Assembly: GCA_037043015.1 (NCBI GenBank)
Contig: CM073330.1
Location: forward strand, 11,426,512-11,490,511
Length of the DNA stretch: 64,000 nt
Origin: Bryum argenteum
Taxonomy: Eukaryota; Streptophyta; Bryopsida; Bryales; Bryaceae
Reading direction: 5' to 3'
Part shown: positions 1 to 11,270 of the stretch, in pieces
Layout of the letters: the number at the start of each line of letters is the position of its first letter
Position numbering within the stretch: the stretch's first letter is position 1
Notes under the pieces: model-generated
What the model saw: only the letters and a program-made list of their open reading frames with translations
Database searches by the model: none
What the model was told of the DNA's origin: nothing
Translations under genes and position numbers: made by a program

Positions 1-508
1 ACCACTTAGACTAGACTCTGATTGGAGGCCATCCCAAAAAATTAAGTTGAAATCCAACGGTGGATAAGGGAGATATAGCTCCTCAAATATCATCCATTTT
101 CTCACTTTTTCTGTTGACAAAACATCATTGCAAATCCAATAGCAAAATCATTTGGATCAAAAAACTTCTCACTACAGAGTTGTTAAGAATCACCTTAAGA
201 TTATGACCATGAAAGAAAAAAATCATGAAAATCTATTTTTAATTTCACATAATTGGCTTGCAATGGTAATACATGCCCCATGCTTGAAAACCCAAAAACA
301 AGAGTTGTCTTCACTAAAGTGAATTCCATTAATTCATACTTTATTTTATGGGCTTGCAAATTTTACAACACAAACTAGACTTGATTTGGAACCTAATCCA
401 AGTGATTTCATCCAAAACGGACTTTGGATGAAGAAGATATGGCTCTTCAAAGTTTCTGATGCACATTCAAAATGTCGTTTTTCGACATTGTGGGCGTTTA
501 AGGGTTAA
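1..508 (-). mobile_element. CCCCTAAA-terminated non-autonomous DNA transposon, cut by window edge
   Basis: Its right edge reads GGGCGTTTAAGGGTTAA at about 493-508, the reverse complement of the terminus seen at 27129 and 63251. The interior matches 63251-64000 in opposite orientation at high similarity by eye; shared phrases include the stretch around 'aatccaagtgatttcatcc'. No transposase reading frame is visible, so it is probably non-autonomous. The superfamily is not resolved because target duplications are unclear. The left end lies outside the window. Confidence 0.7.
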
Positions 509-1002
509 ATTTAGTCTTTATTTATTTTATTTTTTTCGGAATTGTGTTCATATACAAACCACTACTTGAGTTCCAATGTGACACAAGTCAAAACGTTTAC
601 CAATTTTACAAGGGCAGCCTCCAAAACTTCCAAAAACAATCTTCAAAATGCCCAAAAAACTTGGGAGATAAACTTTGAATGTTATGATCTCTCAAATGGT
701 AAACATCCAACGGTCAATTTTAGGAACAATAACTAAAAATAGTCCTAGGTACAAGATCTTACGGTTGGAAAATTTAAAAGACGGAAACAAATTGGTTCAC
801 ACCTCCGGGAGTGCATAGAGGTAGAAAATTGCAGTTTTGAGGTTTTGAGCTCCAAAAACACGCACGGACGGTTAGGGGTTAACCAATATGTAGGTTCACC
901 TAAAACCGATAATGCTCAAACTAAAAATTTAGATACTTTTCTTAAACCTATCAATGTATTATATCAAATGAGAAAAATACACAACTATTTGGCGGAGAGA
1001 TT
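509..1002. other. AT-rich intergenic DNA
   Basis: No coding pattern is seen. A short TTAGGGGTTAA motif near 870-882 resembles the transposon termini found elsewhere in the window, but nothing else of that family could be aligned. Confidence 0.5.
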
Positions 1003-1588
1003 TTTTGTGAGCACATTTGTTTTTTTTTTTTTTTTTTGGAAGACAAATTGAAGGGTATAAATTGCAAAAAAGACGGTACAACAGGTGACCCCCAGTCGGG
1101 AGCGGATGGGGCAGACCACATCCGCACCAGACACGACAGACTCTTTTTTTTTTGGTTTGTTTTTTTCCTTTTTATCTCTGTTTTTTGTTTTTTCAAGGAT
1201 ATTACTCTACCTTCCTACTACAACAAGAATCCTAAATTCTAGCAGCTAAGGAGGGGACGACATGTATAAGGCTATAGGTGAGAGTCCCGGAACCGAGGGC
1301 TATACGAATTAAGGGGAGCCGTGAGCTCCCACCTAACCTTGTCCTCAAGGGGTAAAAGTGAAGCTAGATAACTGTGTTTACTCCATGTCTCGGTGAAGGC
1401 TGAACGTAGTTGCCTTGCCAGTTGTGGTTGTTGCTTCGATTGTCGCAAGACCTTCTGCCATGCGACCCGGCCATAGTCCACCACCCCAAACCAAATCTTT
1501 TGGTAGAGTTTCTTGACTGTCCACATGATGCCATTGAAGACGGCGTCATTGCGGCTTATCCACAAAGTCCATTTTGTGAGCACATTTG
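1003..1588 (-). mobile_element. 5'-truncated LINE with 17-bp target-site duplication
   Basis: The 17-bp sequence TTTTGTGAGCACATTTG occurs at 1003-1019 and again at 1572-1588. Between them is a minus-strand insert that ends in a poly(A), seen as a T-run at about 1020-1037. The insert starts at 1571 in the middle of a reading frame (WTLWISRNDAVFNG) like the C-terminal end of plant LINE ORF2; the LINE at 8.1-11.3 kb has the matching LWILWQERNDTTFNG. The C-terminal fragment runs down to 1272, followed by a 3' UTR of ~230 bp. Severe 5' truncation is typical of target-primed reverse transcription. It is dead on arrival. Confidence 0.85.
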
Positions 1589-1618
1589 GAACACTATACC
1601 GATTGGTCATAGGTGCCT

Positions 1619-1904
1619 CAACCTTACATGGGTCTATTTTCAACCTTACATGGGACTATTTTCAACCTTACATGGGACTATTTTCAACCTTACATGGGAC
1701 TATTTTCAACCTTACATGAGACTATTTTCAACCTTACATGGGACTATTTTCAACCTTACATGGGACTACTTTCAACCTTACATGAGACTATTTTCAACCT
1801 TACATAGGACTATTTTCAACCTTACATAAGACTATTTTCAACCTTACATGGGACTATTTTCAACCTTACATGGGACTATTTTCAACCTTACATGGGACTA
1901 TTTT
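1619..1904 (+). repeat. Minisatellite, 13 copies of a 22-bp unit
   Basis: The unit is CAACCTTACATGGGACTA followed by TTTT. Thirteen contiguous copies fill 286 bp. Copies differ by single substitutions (ATGAGAC, ATAGGAC, ATAAGAC, GGTCTA). Because 22 is not a multiple of three, the open frames through it are a by-product of the repeat, not a gene. It begins about 30 bp beyond the second target duplication of the LINE. Confidence 0.97.
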
Positions 1905-2915
1905 CATGTTGAAAAACTTCAAAAGTGACCAATAGTGAAGTTGTCCTCACTTATCAATAAAAGAATTAACCCCAACTTTACCCAAAGAGAACCAATGGCA
2001 CAGTGTCCTCCTCTGAATAGTCCATTGGACCCTCTCCATTTTGAATTTGAATTCAACCCTCAGCTTTTCCTACATTCTTTCCCTCCTTCCAGTGCCAGAT
2101 TCCACTCTTTGTTTCTTATGATGGATAATTTTGACTTGACCTCAATTAATATGAACCTGTTCCCATTCGATTGTAAAGCTTACTTAATTCGGTTCTCACT
2201 TTTTTTCAAACCAATCCCAGGATCAGTGCTCCTTATCGTGTTACTATTTAGAAAGAAAGTCCGGATTTAGTGCAACTTTTGCTGATTAGTGCCACTAATT
2301 ACGGTGCTCATTGTAATTTGGAATAATCTGATCCTTCTATAATATGATTCTTTGTGGTTTGTATCATTATTAAGAGTCCAAAATTGCAAGTGTTTGTATA
2401 TCTCTGAAAGCCCATAATGAGTGTTCACTTTTTTTCTGTTATTCGTAGCAAAAGCTGACATATGTTACAGCAGCCATTCCTCTTTTGTAAAAGTTGTGTT
2501 AGTTCATGAGCATTAATGTACTTAAAAACATTACAAATTAATCAAGTCTGGCCGCTATTCCAGACCATAGATCTTAAGATGAATTTGCACAGAAAGAGAA
2601 AAGAAAACAATCTCTTTTGTCGAAGTACACAAATTTTACTCCATTTTGTATTGAACTAGGTTTGAAAGACTACAAGAAGTTGATAGAAATTGATTTTAAT
2701 TGAGTACAATAAGATATCAAGTACCTAAAAGTGATCAATGCACATTGTCCACAGTAATTTAATGTCTTCACCAAGCAAATGCCTTTGTTCGTAATGCTTT
2801 GTGTCGCAATATTTCTCTCTTCATCAGTACTAACTTCTTGAATTTCTAAGACTTATAAATCTTAAATTTAATTCTCAACAGTTTGATTTACAAGTCATAT
2901 TGCAAATTTTAGTAG
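1905..2915. other. Intergenic, no feature recognised
   Basis: AT-rich DNA with only short open frames and no coding signal that I can support. Confidence 0.5.
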
Positions 2916-3183
2916 TTAACCCCTACAGATCCAAGAAAGTCAAAATGGCTTTCCGGGTTTCTCGCAGGGAGTGAAATCAGCCAACTTTGATCATTATAAT
3001 CTCACAAATAAAAAAGAATCAACGGTTCAAATTACACAGGCAAGTAAAAAGACAAGTTCACTTTAAGATCCTACGGTTGGATTTTCTACTTGATACTTAG
3101 ATTAAGCTTTTTTTGGCCTGAAGTAAACAAATGTCACTTTTTAGTAATTTAAGCAATTTTAATCAAAGATCTTTAGGAATTAA
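2916..3183. mobile_element. ~268-bp MITE, TTAACCCC termini
   Basis: It starts TTAACCCCTACAGATCC and ends GATCTTTAGGAATTAA, imperfect inverted termini. It aligns end to end with 62788-63054; both contain 'cagccaactttgaycattataatctca' type phrases, an AATCAACGGTTCAAAT core and a GATCCTAC(G/A)GTTGGAT box. It has no coding capacity. It shares the CCCCTAAA-type terminus with the larger ~1-kb family but not its interior. Confidence 0.75.
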
Positions 3184-6100
3184 GTTTTTTAACGATTACT
3201 AGATTGTAATGTTCAAAGTGGGATGAAAATTTCAGGAATTCAAAATTCAGGATTTCACAAAAATTTAGGGGCTAATAAAAGATCCAAAAATACAACAAGC
3301 TAGCTACTACTACTCAATTCAAAATTTTCGATTCAGTCTCTAAAAACAAACTAACCCAATGCATGCAAGTGCATGTCCACCTTTTCACCGGACCGACCTG
3401 AACATCTAAAGCAAGCAAGCACACTCCAGAAACCATTTAACAAATTGCATGGCAGCGACCGACCTGTGATGGAATAGCTGATTCCAATTTGCCATCGTGG
3501 TTTTGCCTCTGGTAGCTCAGGCACTTTTTGCCGTCATTTTTTCGCAGTTTCACAATTTTCGCTTTGCCGTCATTTGACTTGCATGCTTCCTTCCATTCAC
3601 AAAGTTGAGCTTGTAGGCATCGATCGACACAGCTAAAGTTGGCCGTTAGTTGACATCAAAGTACATGCTTCAAATTTTGTTGCTTTTGGATCGAGCTGAC
3701 ATTAAAGTACATAGTTCCAGAACTGTTGTTTCTACCCTGCTAATTCAGGGATGCTTTACATGGGGTCAAGGGCAATAAATTTCCAAGCCAGTTTACTCAC
3801 GTTTTGAGTTCAATTGGCTTCATGGGCCACTTGGAGAGCACGTTAAACATTTAACAAAGTGGGGGCTGATTCCACCACATTCCTAGCTTTTGTTTGTCCA
3901 TGAAAAGCTTGGGGGCTGATTTTTATGAGGAAAAACAAGACCATGGGGGGTCAATTCGTATTATTAGCTACATTCCATGCTTTTGATTTGTTCGTATTTT
4001 AGTGAAATAATGATTTTGTAATGAAACCAAGAAACGGACATGAATTGGCATTCCATTCTTGAATCTCCCAACTTTTGGAGCACGAGGTGTATCATAACTT
4101 GTTCCCCACACATTATAAAATAATTTCAGAAAATTGGCCTTAACTCCCCATTGTAAAGCCCCTCCGACCAATTTCAAGATTTGGACCAATTACAAGAGAG
4201 GATTTGGCCATGAATTGGCCCATGTATGGCTTGGCCACCCGTGTGAAGTTGCCCTACGTACGAAGAGCCATGACCAAGAAAATTAAAATCATTTTCATGG
4301 TCAAAGAGATGTGACCATGTTATATCAAAAGTGATTTTTTGAGTGGCTTGGTCATTCTTGTAGTGTAAAGCGGATTTGGACGGAGACAAGTTTGAGCTCA
4401 ATTCTCTAATATAGATTATCATCATTCTCTCTTTCACCCTCTTCTTTTTTCTTCCTTACTCAGTAAATAATTGAACACTAGCCAATCAACAATTTCTGAG
4501 CCTCATGATCTCCTTGACTGTAATTGAATCTAGGCATTTGCTTCGACTCCACTATAATCAAGGAGACCATGAAAACATTATCCATTATGGAAAATTTAGC
4601 ATACTTTGGAGACCTCAAAGTTAGTGGTCATTCTCCTTTTTTCAAGGCAGTGAAAGCCAAATGAGACCAAGAGCACTTAGTTTACTCTCCAATCATACAT
4701 TTTAGAAGGTCGTGGTCAGTATCCATGGTTCATAGTCTAAAGCAACACTTAGGTTCATGATTGTATTTTTCTCAATTGGTGAATACATTGATTGGCTAAA
4801 AAAAAAGAAAACAAAATTGTTCCTTCTAATGATGTTTAAATTGAAGCTAGAAGAACTATGAAACCTCTTTTTAAGTTTTGGGTGAATAGAGTGTTCATTT
4901 TATGTCTTGTTTGTGTGACATTGATGGAAAGACTACTAACTTACTTAGGATAAACACTATGTTAGATCCAACTGATTGTACTTGCTTCTCAGATTTGGCA
5001 CGAGCTTGGGGGAATGGGTCTATTTTTCTAATTCCCAATATTGATCACTTTCTAAAACATTATGTTAGTTTTGATAAGGCCAACTGCTAAACGATTGATT
5101 TTAGGATATTTGAAGAAGAAAAAGAACTTCAAATCTATTTCAAAGTTTTGAAAGTACTCATACGACAAGGTTCACAATCCCCACCAAAGCCAAGTAGACT
5201 ATAATAGAAATGAAGCTACATCTACTTGAGTTCTAAGTTTTGATATCGATGAATCTTTGATTATGTAACTTCCAATAAGGTGACTTCAAGTCACGCAACT
5301 TGTATTTTTATTTCATTGGAATAATTGAGTTTCAAAGTCAATGCCTGAGATAACATTGTTCTTGTTGTATAAATATTCAAAGAATCCCTCTAAAGATTAG
5401 AGCATTGTATTACACTTATTAGTAAGGGTATATAAGTGCTTGATATAAAAGGAAAAAAGTAAATTGAAGACAAACTTCTTAACGTAAAGCCACTACTTGC
5501 ACGTGTGGTACAACAAAATTTCATTAATCCACACTCAAACAACATAGAGCCAAAGATGTGTCACGATTGAGATTGAAACAAGACAACATACCAAACTTTA
5601 ATTATCAATGTACCTCGGTAACAAAAAAGTACTCCTAATTCAATCATAAATAAAGCTGAAATCGAATACAATGTGGTTCACATCTTGCAACTACAATCAC
5701 TAAAATACACTTATTTTCAAATTATTGCTAGTGATGAACTTCACCTTTATAAAGTAAGGATGAAAGTGTTACAAGAACTTATGTACAAATGATTAGCAAA
5801 TGCTAATTCTAATGGGACCTTTGAGTAGTAAACTATACAAGCAACCATCTAATGTCATTATCATTCAGGGAACCACAGCTCATTAGAACGATACAGTAAC
5901 TACGTTATCAACTAAAACGAAAGTGAAGACAGCTCTAGTTTCCTTACGCACCATAGCCATTGATAGCTCCAGTTCCTTTGCGGCCATAGCTGTTGTCATT
6001 GTACTGTAGCAGTGCTAGTCTCATTCAAGGAAAGCCATAGCCGCGGAATCTCTGTACAGAAATGTGGATTCCAGTTCACTTCGGGCACACGCCGCATTCG

Positions 6101-6646
6101 CTTGATCGGATCGCGAACAGACTCCATTGCAACAGATTTTTATGCAGGGAGGAATCTCAATAGGTGAAGTCTTCTGTACTATCTAAGTAGCTTCGAAATC
6201 AAAACGGCCTCGCAATGCATAATGAGCATCACTCTCGATAAGTCATCTGGAGAAGTCAATTGATCAAATTGAGAGCCGTTAGAGAGTTCTTCCACTTCGG
6301 AGACACGCCGCCATCAGTATCATGGAAGGACAGATTCTGATGCAGGGAAGTATCTGAACAGGTCGACTAGTAAGCAGTTCTAATGTGTGCGTTATGAGAA
6401 GCTTTGAAACTTAAAATGCCTTGGAACCGCAAGAACAATACACAATGGCTTAACGTACAAATGGCGTTACTCTTGATATGACATCTGAAGGAGAAGTCAC
6501 TTGACCAAATTAAAGTGATACAATGTACATTTGCACACACCGGTGTAAGACCAGAGTGTAAGCTATGATCAGATGCTGCTACTCAGAAGATTATGATACA
6601 TGCGGAATGACTATCTAATTTCTATAGTTCGAAGCGAATCCGTATG
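3184..6646. other. Repeat-like intergenic region without a gene
   Basis: Only short open frames occur. The stretch at about 4625-4725 is similar to 12785-12880; both read 'aatcayacattttagaaggtc'-like sequence. This marks a dispersed repeat of unknown type. The remainder is AT-rich. The last 700 bp (5.9-6.6 kb) is less AT-rich and probably belongs to the 3' flank of the minus-strand gene that ends at 6647. Confidence 0.45.
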
Positions 6647-7450
6647 TCATCGAAGCTTGTCTAGTCGAGAAAGATCAAGTTTACCGTAGCGGCGGGATGG
6701 TCCAGGACTCGTCAAGTGAGAGTCGATGGAGCAGCGGCCTAATCTTGGAGTATTGCGTCCCGAGTTGTTGTGTTTACTCGCGGAGCTTTGTCTGAAAGTC
6801 TCGTCCCGAGGTTGATGCCAAGCGGACTCGTGCGGGCCGTCAAGGCGATGATCAATATCGTCGTAGCCAATTTCATCGTCTTCGTCCAAGTTCGAGAGTG
6901 AAATAAGAATATTTGCCATGAGCTGAGCGCCGGACTGATGACCAGGGAGTAAAAATGAAGCGCGCGGTGTAGCTGCAGACGACCTGCTCGTCATGCTACT
7001 GAAAGACTGCGTGGAGGCGGAGCTTCGCGAAGAAGTCGACGAGGTTGCTGAAGAGGAGCTTCGGGCACGATGATGACGGTTGTGGACAATGTTGTCGTTC
7101 TGTTCGTCCGAGTCGTAATGGTACCCCTCCAAGTCGACGTCCTCAACCGAAACACTACTGCGGTTCTGATCTTGAAAACGAAATGTCGTCAGCGCAGGTT
7201 GACACGCCTCCTCGGTAATGATCGACTTCTTCCGACGCTTCAAGAACTTCAGTATCTTGCCTCCACATTGACCTGATGAGGGTTTTAGCGACGGCGAAGA
7301 CGGTTCTTGAATGCTTGAATCGATCGGTAACTCCGCAATGTTGATTGGTGTGTGCATACATCTGCCGGAGAGCGGAAAGAGAAGTCCTCCGCTTATATCT
7401 ACTTTCGTCCTGACCGGTGGCATGTTCGGCATCTCCCCGATTCTGTCCAT
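6647..7450 (-). CDS. Serine-rich protein of unknown function
   Basis: A 267-residue intronless frame begins at an ATG (7448-7450). Visible features are: an N-terminal segment with PLSGR; a basic patch KFLKRRKKS at about residues 67-75; an acidic stretch around 100-115; a long low-complexity run of Ser, Arg, Thr and Ala at about 128-165; and a Asp/Glu patch (NLDEDDEIGYDD). The C-terminus ends in Asp/Leu/Arg-rich sequence (KLDLSRLDKLR). No signal peptide, membrane segment or known domain is seen. Length, higher GC than the surroundings and a sensible composition support a real gene. The make-up suggests an intrinsically disordered, perhaps phosphorylated, nuclear or cytosolic protein, which is inference only. 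I do not recognise the family. Confidence 0.6.
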   Translation of the reverse strand: MDRIGEMPNMPPVRTKVDISGGLLFPLSGRCMHTPINIAELPIDSSIQEPSSPSLKPSSGQCGGKILKFLKRRKKSIITEEACQPALTTFRFQDQNRSSVSVEDVDLEGYHYDSDEQNDNIVHNRHHRARSSSSATSSTSSRSSASTQSFSSMTSRSSAATPRASFLLPGHQSGAQLMANILISLSNLDEDDEIGYDDIDHRLDGPHESAWHQPRDETFRQSSASKHNNSGRNTPRLGRCSIDSHLTSPGPSRRYGKLDLSRLDKLR

Positions 7451-8052
7451 AGGAACCGGCCTATCTAACCTGTTTTTCCAAGCTACACAACGCTTCCGCT
7501 TAACTCAAACTGATGATAATGCGTCGTTGTCCTTGACAGAAAGGATTACGAATTCCACCTGCGGCATCCGAGGTCCCTGTCACTCATCAAGAAGTGTCGA
7601 ATGTAGCACTCTAAGCTGCAGCATCCTTGCTCGCCAACATTAAGCACCCGAGTTTCTTCAACGCTACTTCAGTGTTCGTCAGAGAATGAACAGGCGCAAC
7701 GGGAGGAAAAATATGACTTCTGTAGGTGCGACCGCGGGCTCTATTCCCAAAGCCGCCCGTGCCTCGAGGCGAGAATAAGAGAAGAATCGTGAGAGGATCA
7801 ATTAGCGAGCGACAAGGTGAAGAACATGATTCAATAAGAACGCCAGGTCGTCTTCATGAACACGACGACATGACAAGAGCACGATTGCAGAAGCGGGGCT
7901 ACTTGTTGGTGGCCCCTATCCGATATCGTCGCCTCACTTAGCTCGTCTTTTGCCACGAGGACGCTAACAATTGACATTCTGAGAGAGCTCTTCAGAAATC
8001 CAGCTACACCACCGCGGTAAAATCACTCAACACTTCCTATCAAATCAAATTT
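7451..8052. promoter_or_regulatory. Upstream region of the serine-rich gene
   Basis: This GC-richer DNA lies immediately upstream of the minus-strand gene and presumably holds its promoter and 5' UTR. No TATA-like box could be assigned with confidence. Positions 7813-7834 are repeated exactly, in inverted orientation, at 8360-8381 inside the neighbouring LINE. Confidence 0.35.
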
Positions 8053-8062
8053 GTCACCATTC

Positions 8063-8179
8063 TTGAACACAAATGACATCAAGGTTCCTAAGATGTTGCC
8101 TATAATATGCTTGGGCAATCTTCCACTTATTGTCATCATTCAACCCTTGAAGGTTGTGACTAATGATAGAGACTTTCAT
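8063..8179 (-). pseudogene. LINE ORF2 endonuclease N-terminus, inverted fragment
   Basis: On the minus strand, an ATG at 8177-8179 opens a 39-codon frame starting MKVSIISHNLQGLNDDNK and ending LRNLDVICVQ. This matches the start of the APE-type endonuclease of plant LINEs (the N-x-R/Q-G-L-N box and the D-[IV]-[IV]-C-[LV]-Q-E box). The catalytic Glu codon would be the GAA formed by 8060-8062, inside the target duplication. That implies microhomology between RNA and target at the second priming site. The rest of the endonuclease is absent. Confidence 0.85.
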
Positions 8180-8382
8180 ATAATGATGTTGGCAATAGAG
8201 GTTTCCTCTAAGACTTCTCTAGGGAGTGCAACTACCTCCTTGTTGGGGTAGGGTTGCGGTTCCTTGAATTGTACTGTGTCTTCACTACTTTGAAGAGTCA
8301 AGTTGAGGGAGGGGTCTGTCAATGCAAGGCCTTCATAACCACATTTCTGTAGCCAAGCGTTGAATCATGTTCTTCACCTTGA

Positions 8383-10964
8383 ACAAGACTACAACCTATT
8401 CTTATGGATGTGATCAGCCCGGAGCAGTCTGCTTTCCTTCCCTTGAGGTTTATTTTGGACAACCTTCTTCTCACCTATGAAACTATGCAATGGGCAGAGC
8501 AATCCGATCAACCCTTATTATTCCTAAAGCTTGACTTTACCAAGGCATATGATATGGTTGACTAGAGCTTCATGTTCAAAATTCTAGAAGCCTTTGGCTT
8601 CCCTACCGAATTCACTAATATGGTCCAAATCTTGTTTCAAGAAGCCGTCTCATCAGTCAATGTGAATGGGGTAGCCTCACCCCCTTTCAAAATTGAAAGA
8701 GGAGTGAGACAAGGGTGCCCCCTGGCACCCTATCTCTTTATCATTGTGGGAGAGGCCCTGAATACCATGATCAAAGTAGAGTCCGTTAGAAACAATATCA
8801 AAGGTATTCGCTTACCAAGTAATGAGCTTCAACAAACCCTAGCCCAATACGCAGACGACACTTCATTTACGCTTCTTGGAGAAGAACTTCCGGTTAGAAA
8901 CATGATCTCCCTCCTAGATGTTTTTTGCCGTGCTACGGGGCTCCTTATCAATTGGACTAAATCCTCCGGATACTGGAAGTATAGCACCAACAATGAGAGA
9001 CCTCCGTGGACTAATGACTTAGGGATCACTTGGGCTAACAATGCGGATGTGAGCAAACTTCTAGGCGCACCGTTTGGCATGACCCTTAAGTCTAAAGGAA
9101 TTGACGATTATCTAGTTAATCGAGTCTCCAAGAACCTCAAGCAGTGGAGTTCGATTAAGCTTAATCCCGCGGGCAGGAGTATTATTGCCAACCATGTCTT
9201 ATTATCAGTCCCTCTCTTTTTTCTATCGGTATGGGGTGGAACCAAACATGGAATTAACAGAGTGCAGAGTTCCATTATGAATTTTCTTAACGGGGGGACT
9301 ACCGAGAGACTCAGAGCAAGAGTTAGCAAATACAATTGCTGCCAGAGCAAAGCAAATGGGGGCCTCAACATGATTGATTTAGAAGAAGCCACCAGTGCGC
9401 TATTAGTTAAATGGGTCCTTAAAGCCATGGAGCCAGGTACATCTAATCTGCACCTCTTATTGAGGTTTAGACTAGAGAATTTCCAACCCTACTCTGCAGG
9501 AAGATGGCCCTGCAGCTTGGAATACTTCACCATACCAAAACATCAATCGCGCAAAGGTTCCTTGGTGTGGAACAAGGTTGCTTCATCTTGGAAGAAATTG
9601 CTACCTTCTATCAAAACCATCAGTCCAACCAACCTTGAAGAACTTAGTACCTGCCACTTATGGTGGTGGCCAGAGGTGAATGGCATCGGCCCAGGATTCT
9701 CCAAACTCAGAGCCTCTCAGCTTGCTAGGAGAGGGATGTGTAAGTTCAAGGATATTTGGACCAATGGGCAATTTATCTCGTTCGAAGAAGGCAAAGTCAG
9801 ATTTGGGCTCTTAGAAAACGAAGAAGGAGCTTGGAATAGCTTCATGGACAAGCTCAGAAATCACTGGCAACCCATTCTCAGGGATAGGTCCAATCAAGTT
9901 AGAAACAAGGAGTGGCTTGCGGTTTTTTCTTCTCAAACTAACCTGATTCCCTCGCTAGTATTTCAAGCTACCAAAGACTTCCTTCCTCGGTTGGAAGCAG
10001 GTCATCATGTAATTCCGCAACGTGTTATTTCTTACTCTCTTAGAACTCCGTCGCATACTCTTAACAAACTTCCAGAAGCTGACCGTAACATAAATGGTCA
10101 TATGACAAGAGTGAGGGTGGTCAATGTAAAGAGAGGACCGAAGAAGAAAACCTTTCACCTATTCTATGGGAAGGTTGATGAGCTCACTTGGGACCGAGGG
10201 CGCTTCAAATGGGAGGACAAAACTCCACTTATGGAGTTTACAACCAAGAAAGGGAGGGAATTTCTGAACAAACTTAGGCCCCCAGAGAACATCGTAGCGA
10301 AGAAGTGGAGCGGCATCCTTCCGAGGAACTATAAACTTCAATGGCTCAACACTTGGAACAAGCAAAGGATCGGGAAGGAAGCGGACCGATATGGACCATT
10401 TGGCACAAAGCGATTCTTTGTTAATGTGTGAGAGGGAAAGGTGCAATCGAAAATCGAACAAAGATTGTGTAGTCTCAGAACACCAACTCGAGAGAGACAA
10501 TCTTACACAGATTTTGGGAATGTCCATCTGCAGTCATAGAATGGAAATGGTGTGCTAACATGCTCAGTAAACTCTCGAAGGTTAACAATAGGAAGAGAGT
10601 GACTCAAGTGCCTAACCTCAACTGGAAACAATGCATCTTCGCACACAGAATGTCCAAAAGATTTACACATGTGAGCAGACTTTGGCTTTTACTAAGAGGA
10701 ACAGTTCTATGGATTCTATGGCAAGAGAGAAATGACACCACCTTTAATGGCGTCAAATGGACTAAGGAAAAGCTAGAACTATTTCTTAGGATGGGGCTCA
10801 TAGATTATGGTAAGCTTGTGTGGAAGAAAACAAAGAAGGCCATGGAGAAGAGCAAGAAAGCAGCAGATCTAATCAAGACTCAGTTTATTGGGAACTGGTG
10901 CTCTAACAACATTCTAGCCACCTGGAATGGAGACCACCCAAAGTGGAAGCTCACAGACACGTAA
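8383..10964 (+). pseudogene. LINE ORF2 reverse transcriptase, broken
   Basis: The frame starts with TRLQPILMDVISPEQSAF (fingers region). It continues through LDFTKAYDMVD (motif A), the GVRQGCPLAPYLF block (motif B) and QYADDTSF, the catalytic YADD of motif C. An in-frame TAG at 8563-8565 falls where related elements usually have Trp after MVD, so one substitution may have made it. A second break lies near 10429. The zinc-knuckle region resumes in another frame (HRFWECPSAVIEWKW), and the C-terminal segment with LWILWQERND continues to 10964. Related to plant L1-type LINEs. It cannot make an active protein as it stands. Confidence 0.9.
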
Positions 10965-11223
10965 GCATAAACCCAGGGGAGGATCTTAGTATTTTTTGTC
11001 TAGAAGACTAGTTCAAGACTAGGTTTCTCTTCTGGAGAAGGGAGGGTTGCCCTCTTAGTAGTCGATTTGCGGTCCCTTAAGGTAGGGTTCCCTTTACCTC
11101 TAGTTTAGCTTACTTGCCGATCCAAAACCGCTAACGCAGTTTTTGGGGTCAGCTCGCCGGACATGGCGGAGGAAGCTTTGTATGTATGTTATCCGTGCAG
11201 TAAAGGTCTCCCTTTATTTGTGT

Positions 11224-11224
<1 letters not shown>

Positions 11225-11260
<36 letters not shown>
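11225..11260 (+). other. Poly(A) tail of the LINE
   Basis: A run of 36 A follows TTTGTGTC and is followed directly by the second copy of the target duplication. An uninterrupted tail suggests a fairly recent insertion, although the reverse transcriptase frame has already been broken or was broken in the source copy. Confidence 0.95.
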
Positions 11261-11263
<3 letters not shown>

Positions 11264-11270
11264 ACCATTC

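Larger units (their letters stand above)
8053..11270 (+). mobile_element. LINE retrotransposon with inverted 5' end, 10-bp target duplication
   Basis: GTCACCATTC occurs at 8053-8062 and directly after a 36-nt poly(A) at 11261-11270, so insertion limits are exact. The 3' part (about 8382-11260) is in plus orientation. It holds the reverse transcriptase, the C-terminal zinc-knuckle region, a 3' UTR and the poly(A) at 11225-11260. The 5' part (8063 to about 8380) is in the opposite orientation and carries the first 39 residues of the endonuclease. This layout is the signature of twin priming, in which two primers start reverse transcription on one LINE RNA. About 1.3 kb of ORF2 between the two parts is missing. 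Confidence 0.93.

Noticed and set aside
1410-1829. Open frame with FNLTWDYFQPYM repeats
   Set aside because: Produced by the 22-bp minisatellite; three frames read the same peptide set because 22 is not a multiple of three.
4902-5090. Possible retrotransposon polyprotein fragment
   Set aside because: The 62-residue frame has no protease, integrase or reverse transcriptase motif.
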